Of a DNA stretch of 64,000 bases, positions 33,247 through 42,728 are shown one piece after another (the stretch's first letter is position 1; each line of letters opens with the position of its first letter). The notes below the pieces were generated by a model. That model made no database searches. It saw nothing but the letters and a program-made list of their open reading frames with translations, and was not told the origin of the DNA. Origin of the DNA: Agrococcus sp. Marseille-P2731 (GTDB lineage: Bacteria; Actinomycetota; Actinomycetes; Actinomycetales; Microbacteriaceae); assembly GCF_900117395.1 (NCBI RefSeq), contig NZ_FPEG01000002.1, positions 674,444-738,443 of the forward strand, given 5' to 3'. The translations under genes were made by a program, and so were the position numbers.

Positions 33247-33960
33247 TCAGGCGCGCACGAGCGTGCCGACGGGCTCGCCGAGGATCGCGCGGCGCAGCTG
33301 GCCATCGCCGTCCATGCCGAACACGCGCATCGGCATGCGGTTGTCCATGCAGAGGCTGAACGCGGTCGAGTCGACGACCTTGAGGCCGCGCACCAGCGCA
33401 TCCTGGTAGGTGATCTCCTCGTAGCGCGTCGCCGCCGGGTCGTGCTTCGGGTCGGCGGAGTAGACGCCGTCGACGCCGTTCTTCGCGACCAGGACCTGGT
33501 CGGCACCGATCTCGAGGGCACGCTGCGCGGCCACCGTGTCGGTGGAGAAGTAGGGCAGCCCAGCGCCGGCACCGAAGATGATGACGCGACCCTTCTCGAG
33601 GTGGCGCTCCGCGCGGCGCGGGATGTAGGGCTCCGCGACCTGCGTCATCTGGATCGCGGACTGGACGCGCGTCTCTGCACCGGCCTGCTCGAGGAAGTCC
33701 TGCAGCGCGAGCGCGTTCATGACGGTGCCGAGCATGCCCATGTAGTCGGCGCGGCCGCGCTCCATCCCGCGCTGGCTGAGCTCGGCGCCGCGGAAGAAGT
33801 TGCCGCCGCCGACCACGATGGCGATCTCGACCGTCGCGGCCGCATCGGCGATCTGGCGGGCGATCGCCTGCACCACATCGGGGTTGACCCCGAGGCTGCC
33901 AGCCCCGAACGCCTCGCCCGAGAGCTTCAAGAGGACTCGACGGCGCGGCTGTGCTGGCAT
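33247..33960 (-). CDS. pyrH: UMP kinase
   Basis: PyrH phosphorylates UMP to UDP in pyrimidine synthesis (amino-acid-kinase fold). The 237-aa protein shows [14 protein letters not shown] at the N-terminus, [35 protein letters not shown] and [16 protein letters not shown]. The ATG follows GGAGGAG. It has its own likely -10 box (TAGGCT at 34007-34012) and is separated from tsf by a strong terminator hairpin. Confidence 0.97.
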   Translation of the reverse strand: MPAQPRRRVLLKLSGEAFGAGSLGVNPDVVQAIARQIADAAATVEIAIVVGGGNFFRGAELSQRGMERGRADYMGMLGTVMNALALQDFLEQAGAETRVQSAIQMTQVAEPYIPRRAERHLEKGRVIIFGAGAGLPYFSTDTVAAQRALEIGADQVLVAKNGVDGVYSADPKHDPAATRYEEITYQDALVRGLKVVDSTAFSLCMDNRMPMRVFGMDGDGQLRRAILGEPVGTLVRA

Positions 33961-34006
33961 GTGGGCTCCTCCAGAGGGGTCGCGGCCCGAGCGCGGACCG
34001 TGCAGA

Positions 34007-34012
34007 AGCCTA
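34007..34012 (-). promoter_or_regulatory. -10 box upstream of pyrH
   Basis: TAGGCT on the minus strand, about 47 nt before the pyrH ATG and downstream of the tsf terminator. It is the best candidate for the pyrH-frr-cdsA promoter; no clear -35 is visible. Confidence 0.45.
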
Positions 34013-34033
34013 CCGCGATCCTTCCGGGCGCGA

Positions 34034-34063
34034 CGAAGGGCCGGGGTCTCCCCCGGCCCTTCG
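34034..34063 (-). terminator. hairpin terminator after tsf
   Basis: CGAAGGGCCGGGG (34034-34046) is exactly complementary to 34051-34063, giving a perfect 13-bp GC-rich stem with a 4-nt loop 17 bp past the tsf stop. There is no U-tract. It separates rpsB-tsf from pyrH-frr-cdsA. Confidence 0.8.
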
Positions 34064-34079
34064 CGACGTGCTGTGCTGG

Positions 34080-34907
34080 TCAGGCGCCGATCTTGAAGCG
34101 CGCGAAGCCGGAGACCGTGAGGCCGGCCGACTCGAGCACCTTGGCGACCGACTGCTTGTTGTCGCGCGCGTAGTCCTGGTCGAGCAGGACCATCTGCTTG
34201 AAGAAGCCCGTCAGGCGCCCCTCGATGATCTTCGGCAGGGCGCCCTCGGGCTTGCCCTCGCCGCGAGCGATCTCGGTGACGAGCTCGCGCTCCTTGTCGA
34301 CCTCGGCGGCCGGCACCTCGTCGCGGGTGACGTAGCGCGGGTCGAACATCGCGATGTGCTGCGCCACCGCGCGGGCGGTCTCCGCGTCGTCACCCGAGTA
34401 GGCGACGACCACGCCGACCTGCGGGGGCAGGTCCTTCGAGGTGCGGTGCAGGTAGACGGCGTGCTCGGCGCCCTCGACACGAGTGACCTTCGTCAGCTCG
34501 AGCTTCTCGCCGATCGTGGCGGCCTGCTCCTCGATCATCGACTGCACGGTGCCCGACTCGGCGGGCGCCGCGAGGGCGCTCTCGAGGTCGGCGGCGCCGG
34601 AGGCGGCGACCGCGGCGACCACGCGCTCCGAGAGGGCGATGAACTTGTCGTTCTTCGCCACGAAGTCCGTCTCGCACGCGAGCGCGATCATCGTGACCGC
34701 GCCCTCGCCCTGAGCGGTGGCGATGAGGCCCTCGCTCGTGGAGCGGTCAGCGCGCTTGGCGTTGCCCTTGGCACCCTTGAGGCGCAGGATCTCGGTGGCC
34801 TTCTCGACGTCGCCACCGGCCTCCTCGAGGGCGGCCTTGGTGTCGCTCATGCCGGTGCCGAGCTGCTCGCGCAGCATCTTGAGGTCGGCGATGCTGATGT
34901 TTGCCAT
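34080..34907 (-). CDS. tsf: elongation factor Ts
   Basis: EF-Ts exchanges GDP for GTP on EF-Tu. The 275-aa protein has the N-terminal UBA-like domain ([20 protein letters not shown]) and the conserved [18 protein letters not shown] that contacts EF-Tu. DFVAKN is intact. The ATG follows AAGGAGC, which overlaps the rpsB stop codon (TAAGGAG), so translation is probably coupled to rpsB 11 nt upstream. Confidence 0.97.
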   Translation of the reverse strand: MANISIADLKMLREQLGTGMSDTKAALEEAGGDVEKATEILRLKGAKGNAKRADRSTSEGLIATAQGEGAVTMIALACETDFVAKNDKFIALSERVVAAVAASGAADLESALAAPAESGTVQSMIEEQAATIGEKLELTKVTRVEGAEHAVYLHRTSKDLPPQVGVVVAYSGDDAETARAVAQHIAMFDPRYVTRDEVPAAEVDKERELVTEIARGEGKPEGALPKIIEGRLTGFFKQMVLLDQDYARDNKQSVAKVLESAGLTVSGFARFKIGA

Positions 34908-34918
34908 CCAGCGGCTCC

Positions 34919-35863
34919 TTAGTTGGACTCGGACGCGGTGACGTCCTCGGTGGTCTCGGCGGGGGTCTCCTCGGCAGCGGGTGCCTCGGCCTCAGCGGCC
35001 GGTGCCTCCTCAGCGGCGGGCGCCTCCTCAGCCGGTGCAGCCTCAGCGGCGGGCTCCTCGGCAGCGGCCTCATCGGCGGCCGGCTCAGCGGCGGCCTCAG
35101 CCGGCGCCGCGTCCTGCTGCTCGAGCAGCTCGCGCTCCCACTCGGCCATGGGCTCAGCGGCGGCGTCGCCACCACCGTGGCGCTGCATGAGGCCCTCGGC
35201 TGCGGCGTCCGCGACGATCTTCGTCAGCAGCGCGACCGAGCGGATGGCGTCGTCGTTGCCCGGGATCGGGTACTGGACGTCGTCGGGGTCGCAGTTGGTG
35301 TCGAGGATCGCGATGATCGGGATGCCGAGCTTCTTGGCCTCGTCGACCGCCAGGTGCTCCTTGTTGGTGTCGACGATCCAGAGGGCCGAAGGGGTGCGCT
35401 GCAGGTTGCGGATGCCGCCGAGCGACTTCTGCAGCTTCAGGAGCTCGCGCTTCTTGAGCAGCAGCTCCTTCTTCGTGTAGCCCTGCGTCGTGTCGTCGAA
35501 GTCGATCTCCTCGAGCTCCTTCATGCGGCTCAGGCGCTTCGAGACCGTGTTGAAGTTCGTGAGGAGGCCACCGAGCCAGCGCTGGTTCACGTAGGGCTGG
35601 CCCACGCGCGTCGCCTGCTCGGCGATCGACTCCTGCGCCTGCTTCTTGGTGCCGACGAAGAGCACGCTGCCGCCGTGGGAGACGGTCTCCTTGACGAAGT
35701 CGTACGCGCGGTCGATGTGCGCGAGCGACTGCTGCAGGTCGATGATGTAGATGCCGGAGCGCTCCGTGAAGATGAAGCGCTTCATCTTGGGGTTCCAGCG
35801 TCGGGTCTGGTGCCCGAAGTGCACGCCGCTGTCGAGCAGCTGGCGAGTGGTGACGACGGCCAT
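34919..35863 (-). CDS. rpsB: 30S ribosomal protein S2
   Basis: A 314-aa S2. The family core ([20 protein letters not shown] to about residue 235) is followed by an Ala-, Glu- and Pro-rich acidic tail of about 75 aa ([20 protein letters not shown] type). Conserved parts include [19 protein letters not shown] and [20 protein letters not shown] 35863 follows a full AAGGAGG site; a much longer in-frame ORF upstream is not coding. It begins the rpsB-tsf operon, with a leader of about 160 nt. Confidence 0.96.
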   Translation of the reverse strand: MAVVTTRQLLDSGVHFGHQTRRWNPKMKRFIFTERSGIYIIDLQQSLAHIDRAYDFVKETVSHGGSVLFVGTKKQAQESIAEQATRVGQPYVNQRWLGGLLTNFNTVSKRLSRMKELEEIDFDDTTQGYTKKELLLKKRELLKLQKSLGGIRNLQRTPSALWIVDTNKEHLAVDEAKKLGIPIIAILDTNCDPDDVQYPIPGNDDAIRSVALLTKIVADAAAEGLMQRHGGGDAAAEPMAEWERELLEQQDAAPAEAAAEPAADEAAAEEPAAEAAPAEEAPAAEEAPAAEAEAPAAEETPAETTEDVTASESN

Positions 35864-36036
35864 GGCCGCCTCCTTCTTGTGTTGCGGTTCTGTCGGCGCG
35901 GCCGGTGGCCGAGCCCCTGGCGCCCTGACCCGCCTCCGCCACCCGCTCGAGCACGGGGCTCGAGCCGATGGACCGATGGAGGTGGTGTCGCGATGGGCGC
36001 GCGAAGTCATCGCAGAGACGATGCCCTCCCATGCTA
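35864..36036 (-). promoter_or_regulatory. rpsB promoter and 5' leader
   Basis: TAGCAT at 36031-36036 is a likely -10 box, giving a leader of about 160 nt before rpsB. It contains the hairpin GCTCGAG (35945-35951) with its complement at 35959-35965 and a 7-nt loop. S2 autoregulates its mRNA in some bacteria; whether this leader does so is inference. Confidence 0.4.
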
Positions 36037-36108
36037 CATGCTTCGCCGCTCTCCACCGGTGCTCGCGGCGGTCGCGCGCGGACACCGCTGACGGGGCACG
36101 ATCGGGCC

Positions 36109-36603
36109 ATGCTCCCGACTGCGTCCCGCATCCTCGCCCTGCTGCTCGTGCTCGCGCTGGCCCCGTGGGCATGGCCGGTCGAATCGCGCGACGTCGCGCG
36201 AGCCTTCGATGCGCCTGCGACCGCCTACGGCCCCGGCCACCGCGGCATCGACATCGCGGCACCCGCAGGCTCCGCGGTGCTCGCTCCACAGGAGGGGGTG
36301 GTGCGCTTCGCGGGGCCCGTGGCCGGTCGCCCGGTCGTCTCGATCGAGCACGCGGGTGGCCTGGTGTCGAGCTTCGAGCCGGTCGAGCCGACGGTCTCGG
36401 CCGGCGATGCGGTGGCGCGCGGTGAGCAGATCGGCGTGCTGCTCGCGGGCCACGCCCCCGGCTCGGCTCGACTCCACCTCGGGGCGCGGCTCCACGGCCA
36501 GTACGTCGACCCCCTCGACCTGCTCGGGGTCGAGCGGCCGGTGCTGCTGCCGATGGGCGGGGCGAAGGCCGGGCGTCAGGCGCGCGGGTGGGCTGTGCGG
36601 TAG
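36109..36603 (+). CDS. M23-family peptidase-like exported protein
   Basis: A 164-aa exported protein with an N-terminal signal ([20 protein letters not shown]) and a LytM/M23 fold. [17 protein letters not shown] supplies the HxxxD metal ligands, and [20 protein letters not shown] is the end motif. The usual HxH there is RLH, so the first His (general base in LytM) is missing; some actinobacterial relatives share such changes, so activity is uncertain. The last 28 bp overlap the convergent xerC. It diverges from rpsB, as in many actinobacteria. Confidence 0.8.
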   Translation: MLPTASRILALLLVLALAPWAWPVESRDVARAFDAPATAYGPGHRGIDIAAPAGSAVLAPQEGVVRFAGPVAGRPVVSIEHAGGLVSSFEPVEPTVSAGDAVARGEQIGVLLAGHAPGSARLHLGARLHGQYVDPLDLLGVERPVLLPMGGAKAGRQARGWAVR

Positions 36604-37478
36604 GCCGCTGTGAGCCGCTCGAGCGAGACGTGCGTGTAGATCTGCGTCGTGCCGAGGCTCGCGTGGCCGAGCATCTCCTGCACGGCGCGCAGGTCGGCGC
36701 CCCCGTCGAGCAGATGCGTCGCCGCCGTGTGGCGCAGCGCATGCGGGCCGTGCGGCCCCGAACCTGGTGCCTCCTCCAGCAGCGCGGTGACGAGCTCGTG
36801 GACGCGCCGCTGCCCGAGGCGCCCGCCGCGCGCGCCGAGGAAGAGCGCCGGATGCGCCTTCGCCGGGTTCGCGAGCCGGTGGCGACCGATGCGCAGCCAG
36901 TCGAGCAGCGCGTCGAGCGCCGGCCTGCCGAAGGGCACGACGCGCTCCTTCGATCCCTTGCCGATGACGCGGACGGTGAGCCGCTCGAGGTCGACGTCGT
37001 CGATGTCGAGCCCGACGAGCTCGCTCACGCGCAGCGCTGATGCGTAGAGCAGCTCGATGGCGGCGCGGTCGCGCAGCGCGACCGGGTCGCCCTCGCGGGC
37101 TGCCTCGTCGAGCGTGCCCAGGATGCTGTCGATCGCCGAGCGCGAGAGCACCCTGGGCAGGTGCTGGTCGCGCTTCGGGGTGCGCAGGCGACCGGCGGTG
37201 TCGACGCCCCCGCGCGCGGCGATCCATCGGCTCAGACCGCGTGCCGCGGCGCTCCTCCGGGCGATCGTCGCCTTACCTGCGCCTGCCTCGGCGCTCGAGT
37301 AGAGCCAGTGCCGCAGCGTCTCGATGTCGAGCGCATCGGCGTCGGCGACGCCGGTGGCGCGGCAGTGCTCAGCGAGGCTCGCGAGGTCGCCGCGGTAGCC
37401 GCGGACGGTGTTCGCCGAGTAGCCGCGCTCCCGCTCCAGATGAGCGAGGTACTGCTCGACGGCGTCGGCGAGCCGCAT
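36576..37478 (-). CDS. xerC: tyrosine recombinase XerC
   Basis: XerC resolves chromosome dimers at dif with XerD. The 300-aa protein has a SAM-like N-terminal DNA-binding domain ([20 protein letters not shown]) and the catalytic set Arg150 ([10 protein letters not shown]), Lys174 ([13 protein letters not shown]), His246-x-x-Arg249 ([12 protein letters not shown]), His272 ([10 protein letters not shown]) and Tyr281 (IYTHVSLE). The rpsB-adjacent position matches the housekeeping xerC, not a prophage integrase. It starts 2 bp after the phosphoesterase stop, so they form one operon. Confidence 0.93.
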   Translation of the reverse strand: MRLADAVEQYLAHLERERGYSANTVRGYRGDLASLAEHCRATGVADADALDIETLRHWLYSSAEAGAGKATIARRSAAARGLSRWIAARGGVDTAGRLRTPKRDQHLPRVLSRSAIDSILGTLDEAAREGDPVALRDRAAIELLYASALRVSELVGLDIDDVDLERLTVRVIGKGSKERVVPFGRPALDALLDWLRIGRHRLANPAKAHPALFLGARGGRLGQRRVHELVTALLEEAPGSGPHGPHALRHTAATHLLDGGADLRAVQEMLGHASLGTTQIYTHVSLERLTAAYRTAHPRA

Positions 37479-37479
37479 A

Positions 37480-38373
37480 TCAGTCGGGCTTCCTGCTGAA
37501 GCGCTCCATGCGCTCGGCGGGATCGAGGAGCAGCACCTGCTCGACGATGTGTGCCGGCAGCGTCTCGCGGGACTCGTGCGGCAGCGCCGGGACCACCGAG
37601 TGCGCGATCGAGTCGGGGTAGAGCTCGATCAGGTTGAACGACTGCGTCGCGTCGATGCCGTGCATGGCGGGCGGCGGTCCCCCCAGGTCGTCGGCGTAGC
37701 TCGTCGCCCCTGCCAGCACGACCGGGATCTCGGCGAAGGTCCCGGAGCCGTTGACGTGCAGGTGGCCGGAGAGGATCACCCGCACGTCGGCGTCACCGAG
37801 CGCTGCGGCGAGCTGCTCCTCGTGCCGGAACTCGAGCAGCCGCATGAGCCTGCTGCGGTACGGCAGCGGCGGGTGGTGCATCACGAGCACCGTGCCGAGA
37901 GGCGGCGGATCGGCCAGGGCGCTCACCAGCCACTCGGCCTGCCCCTCGTCGAAGCCGCCGTGATGCCAACCGGGCAGGCTCGTGTCGAGCGAGACGATGC
38001 GCAGCGCCCCGACCTCCGCGACGAGGTCGACGGGGTCGCCCGCAGCCCCGGGGAGACCGAGGGCCGCCCGCATCGGTGCGCGCTCGTCGTGGTTGCCCGC
38101 TGCCCAGACGACCGGGGCACCGAGCTCGGCGGCGACGGGCTCGATGATCTCGCGCGCCAGCTCGTAGGCCCCGCTCTCGCCGAGATCGGCGACGTCGCCG
38201 GAGACGACGATGACATCGGCATCGCTCGCCGCGGTGCGCAGGCGCTCGACGGTGGCGCGCAGATGGTGCTCGGTGTCGACGAGGCCCGCCAAGGGGGCGC
38301 CGCCTGCGAGCAGGTGCGTGTCGCTGAGGTGCGCGATCACGGCGGAGGGCGCGGGGTGGATGCCGAAGCTCAC
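37480..38373 (-). CDS. calcineurin-like metallophosphoesterase (CpdA-like)
   Basis: A 297-aa two-metal phosphoesterase. All motifs are present: LSDTHLLAGG (DxH), VVSGDVADLG (GDxxD), AAGNHDERAP (GNHD), VMHHPPLPY and LSGHLHVNGSG (GHxH). This arrangement resembles CpdA/Icc 3',5'-cyclic-AMP phosphodiesterases, though the substrate could be another phosphodiester. GTG 38373 is preceded by TAGCCT at 6 nt, which also contains GGAGG. It is the first gene before xerC. Confidence 0.88.
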   Translation of the reverse strand: MSFGIHPAPSAVIAHLSDTHLLAGGAPLAGLVDTEHHLRATVERLRTAASDADVIVVSGDVADLGESGAYELAREIIEPVAAELGAPVVWAAGNHDERAPMRAALGLPGAAGDPVDLVAEVGALRIVSLDTSLPGWHHGGFDEGQAEWLVSALADPPPLGTVLVMHHPPLPYRSRLMRLLEFRHEEQLAAALGDADVRVILSGHLHVNGSGTFAEIPVVLAGATSYADDLGGPPPAMHGIDATQSFNLIELYPDSIAHSVVPALPHESRETLPAHIVEQVLLLDPAERMERFSRKPD

Positions 38374-38395
38374 GCCTCCAGGCTAGCCGCGCCGC

Positions 38396-39685
38396 TCAGC
38401 CGGCTGCCCGCGCCGCGCGCACCCAGCCGCTCCCCCGCTGCGCCGCCCGGCCGGCGAGCTCGAGCAGGGCGAGCGCAGCGGTCACCTCGCGCGGCGCCAT
38501 GCCGGTGCGGATCGCCAGCTCGTCCGCTCCTCGAGCGGCTCGCGAGCTCAGTGCGTCGAGCACGCGCAGCTCCTCGCCCGTCGTCAGGTCGAGCGCATCG
38601 TCGCTGCCAGCAGTGCCATCGACCAGCTCGACGACGTGCTCAGCCCTCTCGATGACGGCGGCGCCGTACTCGCGCAGCAGGCGGTGACATCCCGTGCTCG
38701 CTCCAGAGGTCACCGGCCCCGGCACCGCGCCGAGCGGACGACCGAGCGCAGCGGCGTGGCCGGCGGTGTTGATGGACCCCGAGCGATGCCCGGCCTCGAC
38801 CACGACCGTCGCGCTCGCGAGCGCAGCGATCAGGCGATTGCGCGCGAGGAAGCGCCACCGTGTCGGGGGCACGCCGCTCGGGGACTCCGCCATGACGCAC
38901 CCGGTGGCCTCGATCCGGCGCAGCAGCTCGTCGTGCCCTGCCGGGTAGAAGCGGTCGAGGCCTCCCGCGAGCACCGCGACCGTCGTGCCGCCGCTCGTCA
39001 TCGTCGCTCGATGCGCGGTGCCGTCGATCCCGTAGGCGCCTCCCGACACGATCGCGAAGCCCCGGTCGACCAGACCGGAGGCGAGCTGCCCCGTGACGAG
39101 CTCCCCGTATCCGGAGGACGCGCGCGATCCGACGAGCGCCGCAGACCGCCTGCAGCCGACCAGTGCAGCTGGGTCGCCGCGCACCCAGAGCGCCGACGGC
39201 GCGTGCGGTCCGAGGTCATCGAGCGCTGTCGGCCACGCTTCGTCGGCACGCGTGAGCAGCCGCTGCCCGTGCCGCGCGCCCTGCGAGAAGGCCGCCAGGA
39301 TCCGCTCAGCGCCGAGCCGGGGCTGCCAGCGTGCCAGCGCCTCCGGCACCCGACGCGCGACCTCGGGGTCGTCGAGCGCTTCGGCCCACTGCGCGGCGCT
39401 CGCGCCATCCACCAGCATGTCCAGCGAGCGCACGTCGCCGAGCAGGGCTCGCACCTGCCCTGCGACGCCGTCGCCCGGTTCGGGCAGCACCGTCCACGCC
39501 CCGGCCGCGAAGCGAGCGATGATCGCGGCGTCGTCGAGCGAACCGTGCCCGGTGCTGTCGAGGGATGCCGTGCGGGCACCCGTGGCGGGTGCGACGCCCG
39601 GATGCTGATCGGCCGCGGCGCGCAGCGGCAGCGTGGCGCTCACCGCTGCGCGCACGAGCTCCAGGTCGAGCCGGAACGCCTTCAT
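38396..39685 (-). CDS. dprA: DNA-processing protein DprA
   Basis: DprA loads RecA on incoming single-stranded DNA in natural transformation. The 429-aa protein has an N-terminal helical region, the Rossmann-fold core ALVGSRASSGYGELVTGQLA, IVSGGAYGIDGTAHRA, VAVLAGGLDRFYPAGH, RNRLIAALASATVVVEAG and RSGSINTAGHAAALGRPLGA, plus a winged-helix C-terminus (ELAIRTGMAPREVTAALALL). The ATG overlaps the comM stop (ATGA). It is the last gene of yraN-comM-dprA, a usual actinobacterial trio. Confidence 0.94.
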   Translation of the reverse strand: MKAFRLDLELVRAAVSATLPLRAAADQHPGVAPATGARTASLDSTGHGSLDDAAIIARFAAGAWTVLPEPGDGVAGQVRALLGDVRSLDMLVDGASAAQWAEALDDPEVARRVPEALARWQPRLGAERILAAFSQGARHGQRLLTRADEAWPTALDDLGPHAPSALWVRGDPAALVGCRRSAALVGSRASSGYGELVTGQLASGLVDRGFAIVSGGAYGIDGTAHRATMTSGGTTVAVLAGGLDRFYPAGHDELLRRIEATGCVMAESPSGVPPTRWRFLARNRLIAALASATVVVEAGHRSGSINTAGHAAALGRPLGAVPGPVTSGASTGCHRLLREYGAAVIERAEHVVELVDGTAGSDDALDLTTGEELRVLDALSSRAARGADELAIRTGMAPREVTAALALLELAGRAAQRGSGWVRAARAAG

Positions 39686-41220
39686 GCGGGGATCCCCTTC
39701 CTCAGCGCGAGCGCGCGGCCGATGTGGGTGGTCGTGGGAGTCGCGGCCCCGTCGAGGTCGGCCATCGTCCAGGCCACGCGCACCGTGCGGTCGAGGCCTC
39801 GCATCGTGAGCGCTCCGCTCTCGAGCGCACGCTCGAGCGGAGCGAGCAGCCGCGGATCGAGGGGCAGGCTGCGTCGCAGCCAGGGCCCGGGCACGTGGCC
39901 CATCGCCGTCCATGCGGTGCCCGCCAGGCGCCGCGCGGCCCGTGCCCGTGCCTCGGCGACGCGCGCCGCCGCATCCGCCGTCGAGCGCCCCTCGGCGTCT
40001 CGCGAGCCGGCGCCCGAGCCGCGATCGATCGCCGGCGCGACGCGGTCGACGCGCACCTGCAGGTCGACCCGGTCGAGCAGCGGGCCGGAGAGCCGGCCGA
40101 AGTAGCGCCGGCGCTGCTGCGGCGCGCAGGTGCAGTCGCCGCTGCCGAACAGGCCGCAGGGGCACGGATTGGCTGCGAGGAGCAGCTGGAACCGAGCGGG
40201 GAAGGTGGCACTGCCCGACGCCCGATCGATCGTGATCGTGCCCGACTCGAGCGGCTGGCGCAGCATGTCGAGCACCGCGCGCGGGAACTCCGGCGCCTCG
40301 TCGAGGAAGAGCACGCCGTGGGAGGCCCGCGCAGCAGCGCCCGGCCGGATCGTGCCGGAGCCGCCGCCGACGAGCGCGACGCCGGTGGCCGTGTGGTGCG
40401 GATGCTCGAACGGCGGCAGCAGGTCGAGCGTCGCAGGCACCGCCTCGCCGGCGAGGGATCGGAGGGACGCGACCTCGAGCGCCTGCTCGTGACTGAGCGG
40501 CGGCAGGATGCCGGGCAGGCGCATGGCCAGCATCGTCTTGCCCGCCCCGGGCGGGCCGACCATCATCAGGTGGTGCGCCCCGGCGGCCGCGACCTCGAGC
40601 GCATCGACCGCATCGCGGTTGCCGATCACCTCCGCCAGGTCGAGCGCGGCGTGCGCGCGCTCGGGCACCGGCTCGGTGGGCACCGCCTCGACCGGCTCGG
40701 GATCGACCTCGGCACCCAGCAGTGCTGCGGCGTGGGCGAGGCTCGGCGCACCCAGCACGCGCAGCCCCGCGACGAGCGCTGCCTCGTCGACGGAGGCGCT
40801 CGGCACGACGAGCCGCGTCATGCCGGCCTCGGCCGCGGCTCGCGCGAGCGGCAGCAGGCCCGCGACGGGACGCAGCCGGCCGTCGAGGCCGAGCTCGCCC
40901 AGCAGCGCGGTCTCGCCGTCGTCCTGCGGCACGACTCCGCTCGCGCGCAGCACCGCGACGGCCATCGCGAGGTCGAAGTGCGTGCCCGTCTTCGGCAGCG
41001 ACGCCGGCGTCAGGTTGATGACGACCTTGCCGCGCGGCGCGCTCAGCCCCATCCGCGCGATGGCGCTCCACGTGCGATGCCGCGCTTGCTGCACCGCCGG
41101 CCCCGGCAACCCGACGATGATGACGGCCGGCAGGCCGGCTGAGGCGTGCACCTCGATCTGCACGCCGATGCCCGCGAGCCCGCGCAGCGCCACGCACTGC
41201 GCCCGCCCGAAGCCGCTCAC
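39682..41220 (-). CDS. comM: YifB/ComM family Mg-chelatase-like ATPase
   Basis: ComM is a hexameric AAA+ helicase that helps branch migration during transformation recombination. The 512-aa protein has a LonC-like N-terminal domain (SAGLPAVIIVGLPGPAVQQA), Walker A MMVGPPGAGKTMLAMRLPGI, Walker B GVLFLDEAPEFP and the Zn-type cluster ANPCPCGLFGSGDCTC. GTG 41220 overlaps the yraN stop (GTGA), so it is preferred to an in-frame start 10 codons upstream. Confidence 0.94.
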   Translation of the reverse strand: MSGFGRAQCVALRGLAGIGVQIEVHASAGLPAVIIVGLPGPAVQQARHRTWSAIARMGLSAPRGKVVINLTPASLPKTGTHFDLAMAVAVLRASGVVPQDDGETALLGELGLDGRLRPVAGLLPLARAAAEAGMTRLVVPSASVDEAALVAGLRVLGAPSLAHAAALLGAEVDPEPVEAVPTEPVPERAHAALDLAEVIGNRDAVDALEVAAAGAHHLMMVGPPGAGKTMLAMRLPGILPPLSHEQALEVASLRSLAGEAVPATLDLLPPFEHPHHTATGVALVGGGSGTIRPGAAARASHGVLFLDEAPEFPRAVLDMLRQPLESGTITIDRASGSATFPARFQLLLAANPCPCGLFGSGDCTCAPQQRRRYFGRLSGPLLDRVDLQVRVDRVAPAIDRGSGAGSRDAEGRSTADAAARVAEARARAARRLAGTAWTAMGHVPGPWLRRSLPLDPRLLAPLERALESGALTMRGLDRTVRVAWTMADLDGAATPTTTHIGRALALRKGIPA

Positions 41221-41570
41221 GCGATGCCCCGCAGGTGCTCGACGCGCCACGCTCCCCCGAGCGGCGCGATGATGCCGACCGCATCGAGCCGCACGGGCCC
41301 GCGCTGCCCGGTGGCCTCGAGCCAGAGCGCCGCGAGCATGCGCAGGCGTCGCACCTTGCTCGGCGTGATGGCCTCGAAGGGGTGGCCGAAGGCGAGCCCG
41401 CGCCGCGTCTTCACCTCGACGAAGACGAGGGTGTCGCCGTCGAGCGCCACGATGTCGAGCTCGCCGTGCGCGCAGCGCCAGCGGCGGTCGATGATGCGCA
41501 TCCCTGCGCGCTCGAGGTGCACGCTCGCCGCGGCCTCGCCGTCCAGGCCCAGCTGATCCTTCGCTCGCAT
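41217..41570 (-). CDS. yraN: YraN/UPF0102 nuclease-like protein
   Basis: A 117-aa UPF0102 protein with an endonuclease-like fold. GLDGEAAASVHLERAGMRI opens the domain, and CAHGELDIVALDGDTLVFVE with VKTRR holds the ELD...EVK catalytic-type motif. The function is not settled, but its place next to comM and dprA suggests DNA uptake or recombination. ATG 41570 gives the family's usual length. Confidence 0.9.
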   Translation of the reverse strand: MRAKDQLGLDGEAAASVHLERAGMRIIDRRWRCAHGELDIVALDGDTLVFVEVKTRRGLAFGHPFEAITPSKVRRLRMLAALWLEATGQRGPVRLDAVGIIAPLGGAWRVEHLRGIA

Positions 41571-41714
41571 GAGCGCAGGAAAGCGGATGCGCGCGGGCAC
41601 GCGTGCCAGCGCAGGACGGCGCTGTGGAGAACTCCAGCGCGGACGCGTCAGGCGGCCGCCAGCACGGGGTCGCGCACGCACCGAGCGGTCAGCGCATCGG
41701 CGCCGACCCGCCGA

Positions 41715-42038
41715 TCACTCCTCGATCGCGAGGTCCTTCGGCAGCTCCAGGTCGCGGGAGGCGAGCTCCTCGACGTTCACATCCTTGAACGTGAGCACGC
41801 GGGCCGACTTGATGAACCGGTCGGAGCGGTAGATGTCCCACACCCACACGTCGGTGAGCTCGAGCTCGAAGTAGAAGTCGGTGCCCGCGTCGTGCCGGGT
41901 GATCTTCACGTCGTTGGCGAGGTAGAAGCGGCGCTCGGTCTCGACGACATGCTTGAACATGCCGACGACGTCTCGATACTCCTTGAAGAGGGCCAGCTCG
42001 ACCTCGCGGTCGTAGTCCTCGATGTCCTCGGGTTCCAC
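41715..42038 (-). CDS. DUF2469 protein
   Basis: A 107-aa actinobacterial protein of unknown function, very conserved in sequence (EDYDREVELALFKEYRDVVG, then ERRFYLANDV and FELELTDVWVWDIYRSDRFI). DUF2469 is regularly found between rnhB and yraN, as here. GTG 42038 lies 6 nt after TAGGAT, so the mRNA is probably leaderless. No catalytic motif is visible. Confidence 0.9.
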   Translation of the reverse strand: MEPEDIEDYDREVELALFKEYRDVVGMFKHVVETERRFYLANDVKITRHDAGTDFYFELELTDVWVWDIYRSDRFIKSARVLTFKDVNVEELASRDLELPKDLAIEE

Positions 42039-42095
42039 GCCCTCATCCTAAGGCCCTGCATCGGGACGGGGCCGCACGCGGCCTCTGCGTCCGCC

Positions 42096-42728
42096 TCAGG
42101 CGGCGTGCAGCCAGGTGCGGCGGTGCAGCGGCGTCGGGCCGAGCTCGCTGATCGCGCTCATGTGGGCGGCAGAGCCGTAGCCCTTGTTCGACGCCCAGCC
42201 GTAGCCCGCGTGCACCCCGTCGGCCTCGACCATCCGCCCGTCGCGCTCGACCTTCGCGACCAGCGCGGCGCCCGAGACCGAGGCACAGTCGCGATCGGCC
42301 TTCGCGCGCAGCACCGTGCGCACCGGGGTGCGCAGCGCCGGCGCGAGCCAGTCGAAGGTGCCGTCGAGCAGGATCGCCGAGGTCGGCACGTCGATGCCGG
42401 CCGCGTGCAGGCCGACGAGCGCGCGCCTGCCGGCCAGCCCGAGCGCGACCATGATGCCGAAGCGGTCGATCTCGTCGTTCGAGGCGTGGCCGACGGCGCT
42501 GACACCCCATTCGCGCACGAGCGGGGCAGTGGATGCGCGGCGCAGCGGCGTCATCGTCTTCGAGTCGCGCAGGTGCTCGGGCCACGCACCGCAGTCGGTC
42601 CGGAGCGCGAGGGCGCCGACGCTCACGGGACCCGCCAGTGCTCCCCGACCGACCTCGTCCATGCCGATGACGTGCGGCGCATCCGCCCAGAGCGCACGCT
42701 CGACCTCGAGTGTCGGCGTCGCCGGCAT
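42096..42728 (-). CDS. rnhB: ribonuclease HII
   Basis: RNase HII cuts RNA in RNA-DNA hybrids, including single ribonucleotides in DNA. The 210-aa protein has Asp24-Glu25 in VIGMDEVGRGALAGP, the third acidic residue in ILLDGTFDW and VAKVERDGRMV near the C-terminus. YGWASNKGYGSAAHMSAI is also typical. ATG 42728 shares a base with the lepB stop (TGATG). It is coupled to lepB. Confidence 0.94.
   Translation of the reverse strand: MPATPTLEVERALWADAPHVIGMDEVGRGALAGPVSVGALALRTDCGAWPEHLRDSKTMTPLRRASTAPLVREWGVSAVGHASNDEIDRFGIMVALGLAGRRALVGLHAAGIDVPTSAILLDGTFDWLAPALRTPVRTVLRAKADRDCASVSGAALVAKVERDGRMVEADGVHAGYGWASNKGYGSAAHMSAISELGPTPLHRRTWLHAA

Noticed and set aside
36576..37478. Tyrosine recombinase as a sign of a prophage or integrative element
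   Set aside because: It matches housekeeping XerC by position and motifs, and no phage or att-like features surround it.
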